Below, one piece after another: positions 8,648-16,837 of a stretch of DNA of 64,000 bases. The position numbers and the translations under genes are program-made. Below the pieces are notes generated by a model. That model worked only from the letters and a program-made list of their open reading frames with translations, was not told the DNA's origin and did not search any database. Position 1 is the stretch's first letter. Each line of letters opens with the position of its first letter. The stretch lies in assembly GCA_016719135.1 (NCBI GenBank), contig JADKAV010000002.1, forward strand, positions 62,001 through 126,000, written 5' to 3'. The DNA comes from Micrococcales bacterium. GTDB lineage: Bacteria > Actinomycetota > Actinomycetes > S36-B12 > UBA10799.

Positions 8648-9211
8648 CTACGCACCCAGCGCGGTCAGCAACCTAGCGGTGACCTCATCCATGGAACCCA
8701 TACCGTCGACCTTCAGCAGCAAGCCGCGTTCGGAGTAGACGCGTACCAACGGCTCGGTCTGCTCGGCATAGACGTCCATGCGCCGCCGGATGACCTCTTC
8801 GGTGTCGTCTGCGCGCCCTTGCTCCTGCGCACGGTTCAGCAAGCGCGCCACGACCTCGTCGGTGTTCGCGGTGATCTCCACGACCTTGTCCAGCGGAGTT
8901 CCCAGCCCGGCCAAGATGGTGTCCAGTTCCCCCACCTGCGCCACCGTGCGCGGGTACCCGTCGAGGATGAAGCCCCCGGCGGCATCGGATTCGGCCAGCC
9001 GGCTGGCCACCATCGAGTTCGTCACCTCATCGGGGACGTACTCCCCGGCCTCCATGTACCGCTTGGCTTCGAGCCCCAACGGAGTGCCATCGGCCAGGTT
9101 CGCCCGGAAGATCTCACCGGTGGAGATGTGCGGCACCTGCAGTTTTTCGGCGACCTTGATGGCCTGGGTACCTTTGCCCGCGCCGGGCGGTCCCATCAGA
9201 ACAATGCGCAT
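8648..9211 (-). CDS. adk: Adenylate kinase
   Basis: A 187-residue short-form adenylate kinase (AMP + ATP to 2 ADP). The P-loop GPPGAGKGTQ is at residues 8-17, the AMP-binding HISTGEIFR follows near 33, and DGYPRTVAQ is near 85. The long zinc LID of some kinases is absent. The ATG shares one base with the secY stop (TAATG). Open sequence further upstream is secY read in another frame and is not part of the gene. Confidence 0.95.
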   Translation of the reverse strand: MRIVLMGPPGAGKGTQAIKVAEKLQVPHISTGEIFRANLADGTPLGLEAKRYMEAGEYVPDEVTNSMVASRLAESDAAGGFILDGYPRTVAQVGELDTILAGLGTPLDKVVEITANTDEVVARLLNRAQEQGRADDTEEVIRRRMDVYAEQTEPLVRVYSERGLLLKVDGMGSMDEVTARLLTALGA

Positions 9212-10509
9212 TATCGCAAGAACCCTTCGTAGCTTCGTTGCTGCAGTTGTGCCTCGATCTGTTTCACCGTATCGAGTCCGACACCCACCATGATCAGCAA
9301 CGACGTCCCGCCGAAGATGAAACTCTGTCCCACCCCCAGCGCCCCGAAGGCGTACAAGGGGATGACCGCGACCACCGCCAGGTAGATGGACCCGGGGAAG
9401 GTAAGGCGGCTCAGGACATAGGCGAGATACTGCTCGGTGGGTTTGCCTGCCCGGATACCCGGAATGAAGCCGCCGTACTTCTTCATGTTGTCGCTGACTT
9501 CGACCGGGTTGAACGTGATCGAGACGTAGAAGTACGCGAAGAAGACGATCATCGCGACATAGAACAGGATGTAGAGCGGCTCGGTGCCGTTCGCGAGATT
9601 TCGCTGGATCCACAGACCCCACCCCGAGCCCGTGTTGCCGCTGACCGTGGCCAGCAACTGCGGGATGTACAGCAATGACGAGGCGAAGATGACCGGGATA
9701 ACACCGGCCATGTTGACCTTCAGCGGGATGTAGGTCGAGGCCCCGCCCATGAGCTTGGACCCGACCATCTTCTTGGCGTACTGCACCGGGATCCGGCGCT
9801 GCGCCTGCTCGACGTAGACCACCGCACCGATGATGACCACACCCACGGCCAGCGTGAGCGTGAGCATGAAGGCACCGCGGGTGACGTAGATCGAGTAGAA
9901 CTGCCCGGGCATGCCGGAGATGATCGACACGAAGATCAGCAGGGACATGCCGTTGCCGACCCCACGGTCGGTGATCAGTTCTCCGAACCACATCAACATC
10001 GCGGCACCTGCGGTCATGACCAGCACCATCGTGATGATCAGCGGGATCGACTGGTTCGGGATGAGGTTCTCGTTACAGCCCTGGAACAGCTGCCCCGGCG
10101 AGCGGGCCAGCGAGATGAAGGCGGTGGCCTGCAGAACCGACAGCCCGATCGTGAGATACCGGGTGTACTGCGTCATCTTCGCCTGGCCGGACTGGCCCTC
10201 CTTACGCAGAGCCTCCAGTCGCGGGATGACCACCGTCAACAGCTGGATGATGATGCTTGCCGTGATGTACGGCATGATGCCTAGCGCGAAGACGCTCAGT
10301 TGCAGCAACGCACCGCCGCTGAAGAGGTTGATCAGGCCGTACAGGGAGTTGCCTTCGACCAGGGTCAGACAGGTCTGGATCGCGGTGTAGTCCACCCCGG
10401 GGGTGGGAATGATGGCGCCGACGCGGTAGATCGCGATGAGGCCCAGCGTGAACAGGATCTTGTTGCGCAGGTCCGGCGTCCGGAACGCTGCAGCGAATTG
10501 CGATAGCAA
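9211..10509 (-). CDS. secY: Preprotein translocase subunit SecY (TTG start)
   Basis: A 432-residue channel subunit of the Sec translocon with ten hydrophobic segments. I placed the start at a TTG preceded at ideal distance by GAGGAGG. This gives MLSQFAAAFRTPDLRNKILF, which matches the family N-terminus; the longer open frame adds ten unconserved residues. The plug and pore region includes GAIIPTPGVD. In most actinobacteria secY follows rplO directly. Here an amine oxidase gene, two repeats and a terminator intervene, so secY probably has its own promoter in the 100 bases before it. Confidence 0.94.
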   Translation of the reverse strand: MLSQFAAAFRTPDLRNKILFTLGLIAIYRVGAIIPTPGVDYTAIQTCLTLVEGNSLYGLINLFSGGALLQLSVFALGIMPYITASIIIQLLTVVIPRLEALRKEGQSGQAKMTQYTRYLTIGLSVLQATAFISLARSPGQLFQGCNENLIPNQSIPLIITMVLVMTAGAAMLMWFGELITDRGVGNGMSLLIFVSIISGMPGQFYSIYVTRGAFMLTLTLAVGVVIIGAVVYVEQAQRRIPVQYAKKMVGSKLMGGASTYIPLKVNMAGVIPVIFASSLLYIPQLLATVSGNTGSGWGLWIQRNLANGTEPLYILFYVAMIVFFAYFYVSITFNPVEVSDNMKKYGGFIPGIRAGKPTEQYLAYVLSRLTFPGSIYLAVVAVIPLYAFGALGVGQSFIFGGTSLLIMVGVGLDTVKQIEAQLQQRSYEGFLR

Positions 10510-10608
10510 AGATCCTCCTCGCGCGCCGACAGCGCGCACACGAACTTGTCCGGTACTGCACTGAGGGTAGCAAGGCTGACCGACGCTATGTGGTGGTCGG
10601 TGGCTTGC

Positions 10609-11913
10609 TCATTGAGTGAGGTAGGCGGATTCCACTACTGTCTGCGCCTGCCGCACCAGAGCCGCGTCGTCCCCGGGGCGGCTCCAGGCCGATGTGCCTC
10701 CGCAAAAGCCGAAGATGACCGGAGCGTCCACCAGCCCTATCAGGTTGTACCACTGTGACCAGCGCAGTCCCGGCGCGTTGAGCACACCCAGGATCTGCCG
10801 GTCGGGCCACCACTGTTTCTCATAGCGCAAGAAGACCTTCTCCAGGTTCCCGGTCGTCAGGGCGTCGAGGTACGTGCGCAGCCGTCCTGGCCAGGGCAGG
10901 GCGGGCCGGTTCTGCTGCAATACCGCCAGCGGCACGGCGACTACGGCGGCGTCGGCCACGATTTGGCCAGCACGGACACCTTCTTCGACGACGATGCGCT
11001 CGACGGGGGTGTTCAGCCGGACGTCCAAGCCCCGTGCCAGATATTCCGGCACGCGATTGAAACCGCCCTGGACCAGGGCATCCCCACCGCGGTACGCCTT
11101 GCCCTCCCACAGCGCTTGGGCTCCGAGCTGCGCGGGTGGCAGCCCGAACTCAAGGTCGAACTCGCTGTGCTGAACGAGCCGGCGCCCGGCGGTGTCGGCG
11201 GTCCAGCCTTGCTGGGCCAGTGCTTTTTTGGAACTGCGCTTCTTGGGCGGTCTGCTGTTCCCTATTGCCGTCATCGCCCGCCACAGCTGCGTTTCGGCAG
11301 CAGCCACTCCCGTTGCGCGTTTCCCGGTGCGGTAGTCGCGCACCACCATGTCGTCGTAGTCAGAAGCCACCAGTGTCAGCCCAGCGCTGCGAACCACGGG
11401 AACCATCGGGTTCCCCGTCACTGCGTGTATCCACGATGCCCCCTCTTCGGCCGGCACACCCATCGAGTAGTCCGTGCACACCCGGCCACCGACCCGATCC
11501 CGAGCCTCCAAGACCGTCACGGTTCTTCCCGCGTCTTGCAGCACCGCGGCGGCGCGCAGTCCTGCCAGCCCCGCTCCGATCACGACGACTGACTGCGCCT
11601 GCGGGAGCTTGGCGAGCAGACGATTGGCCGCTCGTTGGCCGGACATATATGCCCCGTGCACCGTGGCCGGATAGTCGGTAGCGGTGTACTCCCCTCCCAG
11701 GATGATCCGACCCTCGATGACCGCCTTGCCGAGCTCCTCGCGCACCCAGTACGGCGTGCCCGGCGGAAGCGCCGAATAGGAGCCTCTCGCCCACGGGTCG
11801 GTATCCCAGCGGGTCACGACACTGGTCGGCCGCTTTGATGGCTTCGCAGTTGACCCACACGCCGAAAGGGCAGCGACCCCGGCCCCGAGCTTGATGAGGT
11901 CGCGACGCCACAT
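10609..11913 (-). CDS. Exported FAD-dependent amine oxidase with circularly permuted domain order
   Basis: A 434-residue flavoprotein. Residues 1-19 (WRRDLIKLGAG to LSAC) look like a twin-arginine or lipoprotein signal with a lipobox Cys19. Residues 33-97 contain VTRWDTDPWARGSYSALPPG and GGEYTATDYPATVHGAYMSG. In normal LSD1/MAO-type amine oxidases these motifs form the extreme C-terminus. Only after them comes the usual N-terminal FAD Rossmann motif VVVIGAGLAGLRAA (109 onward) with EARDRVGGRV. The protein then follows family order through GNLEKVFLRYEKQWW and stops just where the VTRW block would normally occur. This is a circular permutation seen directly in the sequence. Substrate unknown; it lies between secY and rplO. 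Confidence 0.82.
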   Translation of the reverse strand: MWRRDLIKLGAGVAALSACGSTAKPSKRPTSVVTRWDTDPWARGSYSALPPGTPYWVREELGKAVIEGRIILGGEYTATDYPATVHGAYMSGQRAANRLLAKLPQAQSVVVIGAGLAGLRAAAVLQDAGRTVTVLEARDRVGGRVCTDYSMGVPAEEGASWIHAVTGNPMVPVVRSAGLTLVASDYDDMVVRDYRTGKRATGVAAAETQLWRAMTAIGNSRPPKKRSSKKALAQQGWTADTAGRRLVQHSEFDLEFGLPPAQLGAQALWEGKAYRGGDALVQGGFNRVPEYLARGLDVRLNTPVERIVVEEGVRAGQIVADAAVVAVPLAVLQQNRPALPWPGRLRTYLDALTTGNLEKVFLRYEKQWWPDRQILGVLNAPGLRWSQWYNLIGLVDAPVIFGFCGGTSAWSRPGDDAALVRQAQTVVESAYLTQ

Positions 11914-11983
11914 GCGCTTCAGAGTACGCGGCGCCGGCTTACATGGGTGCCGGCTGCGCGGCTGCGCCTGCGCCACCTGAACA

Positions 11984-12096
11984 GCCGTTGGAGTTGTGCA
12001 CACACGTTGGACAAACGCACAGCCGTTGGAGAACCACGGCCCGCGCAACTCTCCCCGATGTACCGATCTCCAACGCCTGTACCTAACTCCAACGGC
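11984..12096. repeat. CGTTGGA palindromic element, copy A
   Basis: A 113-base element bounded by a perfect 12-bp inverted repeat (GCCGTTGGAGTT and its complement). It contains an inner 9-bp stem (CGTTGGAGA with TCTCCAACG) around the conserved core ACCACGGCC. Its period to copy B is 208 bases. Both copies lie between the amine oxidase start and the rplO terminator, that is, 3' of rplO. The same core recurs at about 27.4, 41.9 and 54.3 kb. It encodes no protein and has no transposase. Confidence 0.85.
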
Positions 12097-12191
12097 TACC
12101 GAGGGGATCGGCCGGACGCCACACGGGACCCGCTGAACAACCGGCGGTCATGGGGCGCACGGGTGCCGCCTGCGCCCACCCCACCTGAACG

Positions 12192-12304
12192 CCCGTTGGA
12201 GTTGTGCACACACGTTGGACAAACGCACAGCCGTTGGAGAACCACGGCCCGCGCAACTCTCCCCGATGTACCGATCTCCAACGCCTGTACCTAACTCCAA
12301 CGGG
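12192..12304. repeat. CGTTGGA palindromic element, copy B
   Basis: A tandem copy of element A, near-identical over 113 bases. The terminal inverted repeat is CCCGTTGGAGTT with its exact complement. The outermost pair is C-G here but G-C in copy A, so both sides changed together, as expected if pairing is selected. The left flanks of A and B are also related (both end in CACCTGAAC), so the duplicated unit extends somewhat to the left. Confidence 0.85.
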
Positions 12305-12401
12305 ATTGCCGGCCCTATCAAGTTTGAATAGCCGGATTGCCGGAGGCGCGGCCTCGCCCAAGAACGCGGAAACCGGCACCGGCCGCCTCCTCCACGAACA
12401 A

Positions 12402-12435
12402 GAAAAGGGGCGCCGGTCTCCCGACGCCCCTTTTC
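12402..12435 (-). terminator. Intrinsic terminator after rplO
   Basis: A perfect 11-bp stem (GAAAAGGGGCG with CGCCCCTTTTC) with a 12-base loop ends in CCCCTTTTCTT when read on the minus strand. It lies 14 bases past the rplO stop. It should end transcription of the rplC-to-rplO unit, separating it from secY-adk-map downstream. Confidence 0.85.
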
Positions 12436-12448
12436 GTGTGTAGAACTC

Positions 12449-12892
12449 CTAAGCGGTCGTCACCGAGCCGCCGGCAGCCTCGATCTTGGTTTTGGCCGTC
12501 GCGGAAGCGGCGTCGACCGTCACCTGGACCGAAACCGAGATGTCGCCGTTGCCAAGCACCTTGACCGGCTGGTTCTTGCGAACCGCGCCCTTGGTCACGA
12601 GGTCCTCGACCGTGACGGTGCCGCCCTCGGGGAACAGCTTCTCGATCTGGGCGAGGTTGACGACCTGGAAGGTCACCTTGTTCGGCGGCTTGAAGCCCTT
12701 CAGCTTCGGCAGTCGCATGTGCAGCGGAGTCTGGCCACCTTCGAAGGCCGCCGACACCTGACCGCGCGCGTGCGAACCCTTGGTTCCACGGCCGGCGGTC
12801 TTACCCTTCGAACCACCTTCACCGCGACCCTTGCGGGTCTTAGCGGTCTTCGACCCGGGGGCCGGTCGCAGGTGATGCAGCTTGAGCGTCAT
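12449..12892 (-). CDS. rplO: 50S ribosomal protein L15
   Basis: A 147-residue L15 starting MTLKLHHLRPAPGSKTAKTR, with the Gly-rich GRGEGGSKGKTAGRGTKGSH segment and the conserved GFKPPNKVTFQVVNLAQIEKL. Length and motifs are normal. It is the last gene of the S10-spc block before a terminator, an unusual end point because secY normally follows in the same transcript. Confidence 0.96.
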   Translation of the reverse strand: MTLKLHHLRPAPGSKTAKTRKGRGEGGSKGKTAGRGTKGSHARGQVSAAFEGGQTPLHMRLPKLKGFKPPNKVTFQVVNLAQIEKLFPEGGTVTVEDLVTKGAVRKNQPVKVLGNGDISVSVQVTVDAASATAKTKIEAAGGSVTTA

Positions 12893-12893
12893 G

Positions 12894-13076
12894 TCAGTTA
12901 ACCTCCTCGACCGTCACCAGGTGGATGACGGTGTTGACCATACCCCGAAGCTCGGGACGGTCCTCGATCTCAACGGTCTGGCCGATCTTGCGCAGGCCCA
13001 ACGAGCGCAGTGTGGCCCGCTGTGACTCGGTGCCGCCGATCTGCGAACGCGTCTGGGTCACTTTCAGCGTTGACAT
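12894..13076 (-). CDS. rpmD: 50S ribosomal protein L30
   Basis: A 60-residue L30 of normal size (MSTLKVTQTRSQIGGTESQR to LVTVEEVN). Its ATG shares a base with the rpsE stop (TGATG), and one base separates it from rplO, so the three genes are translationally coupled. Confidence 0.96.
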   Translation of the reverse strand: MSTLKVTQTRSQIGGTESQRATLRSLGLRKIGQTVEIEDRPELRGMVNTVIHLVTVEEVN

Positions 13077-13651
13077 CAGGACCCCGTCCCCGCCGCCTGG
13101 GCGCGCAGCAGCGCGGCCGGTGCGACGTCTTCCAGGGGCAGGCCGCGGCGGGCCGCCACCTGCTCGGGACGCTCGAGTTCGCGAAGCGCGGTCACCGTGG
13201 CGCGCACGATGTTCAGCGCGTTGTCCGAACCCAGCGATTTGCTCAGCACGTCATGCACACCGGCGCACTCCAGCACGGCGCGGACCGGGCCGCCGGCGAT
13301 CACACCGGTACCCGGCGAAGCCGGACGCAGCAGAACCACACCGGCGCTGTCCTCACCCATCACGGGGTGCGGGATGGTGCCCTGGATGCGGGGCACCTTG
13401 AAGAAGTTCTTCTTAGCCTCTTCGACACCCTTGGCGATGGCCGCGGGCACCTCCTTGGCCTTGCCGTAGCCGACGCCCACCATGCCGTCGCCGTCGCCGA
13501 CGACGACCAGCGCGGTGAAGCTGAAGCGCCGGCCACCCTTGACGACCTTGGCGACGCGGTTGATGTTCACGACCCGCTCGAGGTACTGGGACTTCTCCTG
13601 GCCACGGCCGCCATCACGGCGGTCCCGGCCGGAACGATTCTGATTCGACAT
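13076..13651 (-). CDS. rpsE: 30S ribosomal protein S5
   Basis: A 191-residue S5. The double-stranded RNA-binding half includes LERVVNINRVAKVVKGGRRF, and the C-terminal half includes LLRPASPGTGVIAGGPVRAV. S5 contributes to decoding fidelity and mRNA unwinding. The Arg/Gly-rich first 20 residues (GRDRRDGGRGQ) are an actinobacterial-type extension. Confidence 0.97.
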   Translation of the reverse strand: MSNQNRSGRDRRDGGRGQEKSQYLERVVNINRVAKVVKGGRRFSFTALVVVGDGDGMVGVGYGKAKEVPAAIAKGVEEAKKNFFKVPRIQGTIPHPVMGEDSAGVVLLRPASPGTGVIAGGPVRAVLECAGVHDVLSKSLGSDNALNIVRATVTALRELERPEQVAARRGLPLEDVAPAALLRAQAAGTGS

Positions 13652-13659
13652 CTTCTCTC

Positions 13660-14043
13660 CTAGAACTCGAGGCCGGCTTCGCGGGCACCGTCTGCCACCG
13701 CGGCGACCCGGCCGTGGTAGCGGTAGCCACCCCGGTCGAACACGACGGCGGAAACGCCGGCGGCCTTGGCGCGCTCACCGAGTAACTTGCCCACGGTGTT
13801 CGCCTTGGCGGTCTTGTCGCCGTCGCCGGCACGCATGTCGGCTTCCATCGTCGAGGCGGCTGCCAGCGTCGTGCCCGTGGTGTCGTCGACGATCTGCGCC
13901 TCGACGTGCCGGGTGGAGCGGAACACCACCAGACGGGGACGCTGCGCGGTACCGGTGACCTTCTTGCGGACCCGGGAGTGCCGACGGCTGCGGGACACCG
14001 ATCGCTTGGATCCGGATCCGAGTTTGGTGACAACGTTACTCAT
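13660..14043 (-). CDS. rplR: 50S ribosomal protein L18
   Basis: A 127-residue 5S rRNA-binding L18. The basic N-terminus (SRSRRHSRVRKKVTGTAQRP) is followed by RLVVFRSTRHVEAQIVDD and VVFDRGGYRYHGRVAAVADG. The ATG overlaps the rplF stop by one base. Confidence 0.97.
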   Translation of the reverse strand: MSNVVTKLGSGSKRSVSRSRRHSRVRKKVTGTAQRPRLVVFRSTRHVEAQIVDDTTGTTLAAASTMEADMRAGDGDKTAKANTVGKLLGERAKAAGVSAVVFDRGGYRYHGRVAAVADGAREAGLEF

Positions 14044-14579
14044 TACTTACCTGCCTTCCCGGCCTTGCGGCGGATGACCTCGCCGGAGTACCGGATGCCT
14101 TTGGCCTTGTACGGGTCGGGCTTGCGCAGCTTGCGAATGTTCGCAGCCACCTCGCCCACCAGTTGTTTGTCGGTGCCGGACACGGTGAACTTCGTCGGGC
14201 CCTCCACGGCGAAGGTGATGCCCTCGGGGGCGTCGACCTGCACCGGGTGGCTGAAGCCCAGCGAGAACTCCAGACCCTGACCCTTGGGCACCACACGGTA
14301 ACCAGTACCGGAGATCTCCAGGGTCTTGCTGTAGCCCTCGGTGACGCCTATCACCATGTTGGCGATCAGGGTGCGGCTCAAACCGTGCAGCGACTTGCTG
14401 ATGCGCTCATCGTCGGGCCGGGTGACCTCGATGACGCCATCGGCCTGTGCGACCTTGATCGGCTCGGCGACGACGTGGCTCAGAGTCCCCTTGGGGCCCT
14501 TGATGGTGACTGTCTGGCCGTCGAGCTCGACAGTGACGCCGCCGGGGACGGGAACGGGGTTCTTTCCAATACGTGACAT
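14043..14579 (-). CDS. rplF: 50S ribosomal protein L6
   Basis: A 178-residue L6 with two related domains. It starts MSRIGKNPVPVPGGVTVELD and has the C-terminal signature PDPYKAKGIRYSGEVIRRKA, which binds 23S rRNA near the sarcin-ricin loop. Length is as expected. Confidence 0.97.
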   Translation of the reverse strand: MSRIGKNPVPVPGGVTVELDGQTVTIKGPKGTLSHVVAEPIKVAQADGVIEVTRPDDERISKSLHGLSRTLIANMVIGVTEGYSKTLEISGTGYRVVPKGQGLEFSLGFSHPVQVDAPEGITFAVEGPTKFTVSGTDKQLVGEVAANIRKLRKPDPYKAKGIRYSGEVIRRKAGKAGK

Positions 14580-14588
14580 GTCGATCCC

Positions 14589-14987
14589 TTACCAGACGTA
14601 GGCGAGGACTTCCCCACCTACGCCCTTCTTCTCAGCCTGCCGGTTGGTCAGTAGACCCGACGACGTGGAGATGATCGCGATACCCAGCCCGCCCAGTACT
14701 CGCGGCATGGCGCCGCGCTTGGCGTACACGCGCAGTCCGGGCTTGCTCACACGGCGCACGCCGGAGATGGAACGTTCGCGGTTGGGGCCGTACTTCAGGT
14801 CCACGATCAGGGTCTTGCCAACGGGTGCTTCTTCGGTGCGCACGCCGGCGACGTAGCCCTCGGACTGCAGGATCGCGGCGATCCCCTCTTTGATCTTCGA
14901 GTGTGGCATCGCCACCTCGTCATGGTGGGCCGCGCTGGCGTTGCGCACGCGCGTCAACATGTCAGCGATCGGGTCGGTCATGCTCAT
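14589..14987 (-). CDS. rpsH: 30S ribosomal protein S8
   Basis: A 132-residue S8 (MSMTDPIADMLTRVRNASAA), with the conserved STSSGLLTNRQAEKKGVGGE near the end. In enterobacteria S8 is the repressor of the spc operon. Whether that holds here cannot be judged; the 83-base gap to rpsN is the longest within this stretch. Confidence 0.97.
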   Translation of the reverse strand: MSMTDPIADMLTRVRNASAAHHDEVAMPHSKIKEGIAAILQSEGYVAGVRTEEAPVGKTLIVDLKYGPNRERSISGVRRVSKPGLRVYAKRGAMPRVLGGLGIAIISTSSGLLTNRQAEKKGVGGEVLAYVW

Positions 14988-15070
14988 GGGGTTCTACTTT
15001 CTCGCCGTGGTTTCCGCTCGGGACCTTCGGCGGTGGGGGTCTGGTTTAGCAACTGCTCGGTGCTGGTCAA

Positions 15071-15256
15071 TTACCAACTGCTCTTGGTGACGCCGGGCAG
15101 TTCACCGCGGTGGGCCATCTCGCGCAGGCAGATACGGCACACGCCGAACTTGCGGTACACCGAGCGCGGACGGCCGCAGCGGGTGCAGCGGGTGTAGGCG
15201 CGCACCTTGAACTTCGGCTTCTTGTTGGACTTCTCGATCAATGCCTTCTTGGCCAT
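15071..15256 (-). CDS. rpsN: 30S ribosomal protein S14 type Z
   Basis: A 61-residue zinc-binding S14 with ligands Cys24, Cys27, Cys40 and Cys43 (CTRC and CRIC). The short C+ form is the one normally found in the spc operon; some actinobacteria carry an additional long zinc-independent S14 elsewhere. The ATG lies one base after the rplE stop. Confidence 0.96.
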   Translation of the reverse strand: MAKKALIEKSNKKPKFKVRAYTRCTRCGRPRSVYRKFGVCRICLREMAHRGELPGVTKSSW

Positions 15257-15257
15257 G

Positions 15258-15820
15258 TCAGTTCTCCTTGAACGGCATGCCGAGCAGCGTGAGCAGCGCG
15301 CGGCCGCCCTCGTCGTCGACCGCACTGGTCACGATGGTCACGTCCATTCCACGGGCGCGGTCCACCTTGTCGGGGTCCACCTCCGGGAACATGACCTGCT
15401 CGGTCAGTCCGAAGGTGTAGTTGCCGCGGCCGTCGAACTGCCGTGGCGACAGACCCCGGAAGTCGCGGATACGGGGCAGCGCGACCGACATCAGCCGGTC
15501 GAGGAACTCCCACATCCGGTCGCCGCGCAGCGTGGTGTGGGCTCCGATCGGCTGTCCTTCGCGCAACTTGAACTGCGCGATGGACTTGCGTGCCCGGGTC
15601 ACCTGCGGCTTCTGGCCGGTGATGGTGGCCAGGTCCCGCACGGCACCGTCGATCAGCTTGCTGTCGCGGGCCGCCTCACCCACACCCATGTTCACGACGA
15701 CCTTGACGACGCCGGGAACCTGCATGACGTTGTCGAGTCCGAGCTGCTCCTTGAGCTGCCGCGGATCTCGTCGCGGTAGCGCCTTGAGGCGCGGCGTGCT
15801 GCCGGGGTGGTCTGCGTCAT
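15258..15820 (-). CDS. rplE: 50S ribosomal protein L5 (one apparent frameshift)
   Basis: L5 of about 187 residues. The ATG overlaps the rplX stop (ATGA) and reads MTQTTPAARR then RYRDEIRG. The conserved continuation QLKEQLGLDNVMQVPGVVKV lies in another frame, and one base lost near 15757 (GGCCAG read as GGCAG) reconciles them. The rest is canonical, including LPRIRDFRGLSPRQFDGRGN. L5 binds 5S rRNA and contacts P-site tRNA. The alternative upstream start in the downstream frame gives unconserved sequence and was rejected. Confidence 0.9.
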
Positions 15821-16179
15821 TCGATGTCCTTACCTGTGCGCCGGGCAACCCGCACCCGTCGTGTTCCTTCGTAGGTCGTGCCGTCGGCGCGCCGCTTCTC
15901 AACGCTGTCACGGCGAGAGCCGACCTTCGTGGCCTTGCCCTCGTCGTCGACGACCATCACGTTCGAAATGTGGATCGGTGCCTCGGTGTGGATCAGGCCG
16001 CCGGTCTTGGCGCCCCGGTCTCCCTGGCCGACCTTCGTGTGCTTGACGACCCGGTTCACGCCTTCCACGATCACCCGCTGGGTGTCGGGGTCGACGATCA
16101 GCACGCGGCCGGTCATACCCTTGTCCTTGCCGGAGATCACCTGCACGGTGTCGCCCTTGCGGACCTTCACGCCTGCCAT
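15817..16179 (-). CDS. rplX: 50S ribosomal protein L24
   Basis: A 120-residue L24 with the KOW motif near the start (VRKGDTVQVISGKDKGMTGR) and the conserved EAPIHISNVMVVDDEGKATK. It is an assembly initiator of the large subunit. I prefer the ATG that shares a base with the rplN stop over a GTG one codon upstream. Confidence 0.96.
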   Translation of the reverse strand: MAGVKVRKGDTVQVISGKDKGMTGRVLIVDPDTQRVIVEGVNRVVKHTKVGQGDRGAKTGGLIHTEAPIHISNVMVVDDEGKATKVGSRRDSVEKRRADGTTYEGTRRVRVARRTGKDIE

Positions 16180-16547
16180 CACAGCACCTCCGGTGCCAGC
16201 GAGATGATCTTCATGAAGCGCTTGTCACGCAATTCGCGACCGACCGGGCCGAAGATGCGTGTCCCGCGCGGCTCGCCATCGGCCTTGAGGATCACCGCGG
16301 CGTTCTCGTCGAACCTGATGTAGGAGCCATCCGGACGGCGCTTCTGCTTGGTGGTCCGCACGATGACGGCTTTGACGACCTCGCCCTTCTTGGTTGCCCC
16401 GCCGGGGATGGCGTCCTTGACCGTTGCCACGATCACGTCACCGATGCCGGCGTAGCGGCGCCCGGAGCCACCGAGCACGCGGATGCACAACAGCTCCTTC
16501 GCGCCAGTGTTGTCCGCGACCCGGACCCTGGATTCCTGCTGGATCAT
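16179..16547 (-). CDS. rplN: 50S ribosomal protein L14
   Basis: A 122-residue L14, the exact family length, from MIQQESRVRVADNTGAKELL to DKRFMKIISLAPEVL. I chose the internal ATG; codons upstream in the frame overlap rpsQ. L14 forms part of an intersubunit bridge. Confidence 0.97.
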   Translation of the reverse strand: MIQQESRVRVADNTGAKELLCIRVLGGSGRRYAGIGDVIVATVKDAIPGGATKKGEVVKAVIVRTTKQKRRPDGSYIRFDENAAVILKADGEPRGTRIFGPVGRELRDKRFMKIISLAPEVL

Positions 16548-16549
16548 GG

Positions 16550-16837
16550 TTACTTCGCCTTCTCGAGGACCTTCACGACCCGCCACCGCTTGGTGGCAGA
16601 GGTCGGGCGGGTCTCCATGAGCTCGACGCGGTCACCCACGCCGCACTCGTTGTTCTCGTCATGTGCCTTCAGCCGGCTCGTGCGTCGCACGACCTTGCCG
16701 TACAGGGGGTGCTTGAACCTGTCCTCGACGGCGACCACAACGGTCTTGTCCATCTTGTCGCTGACCACCAGGCCCTCGCGGACCTTGCGGAACCCGCGCG
16801 ACTGCACGGCGTCCTCTGGGACTACTTGCTCACTCAT
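16550..16837 (-). CDS. rpsQ: 30S ribosomal protein S17
   Basis: A 95-residue S17 with the family block VVSDKMDKTVVVAVEDRFKH and VGDRVELMETRPTSATKRWR. Its ATG overlaps the rpmC stop by four bases. Confidence 0.97.
   Translation of the reverse strand: MSEQVVPEDAVQSRGFRKVREGLVVSDKMDKTVVVAVEDRFKHPLYGKVVRRTSRLKAHDENNECGVGDRVELMETRPTSATKRWRVVKVLEKAK

Noticed and set aside
12000..12300. Short proteins encoded within the CGTTGGA elements
   Set aside because: Several frames stay open through the repeats, but the translations simply reflect repeat sequence, lack ribosome sites and are not consistent between copies.
11984..12304. CGTTGGA repeats considered as a CRISPR array
   Set aside because: Only two tandem copies 208 bases apart, each a self-complementary 113-base unit with related flanks, no regular unique spacers and no cas genes.
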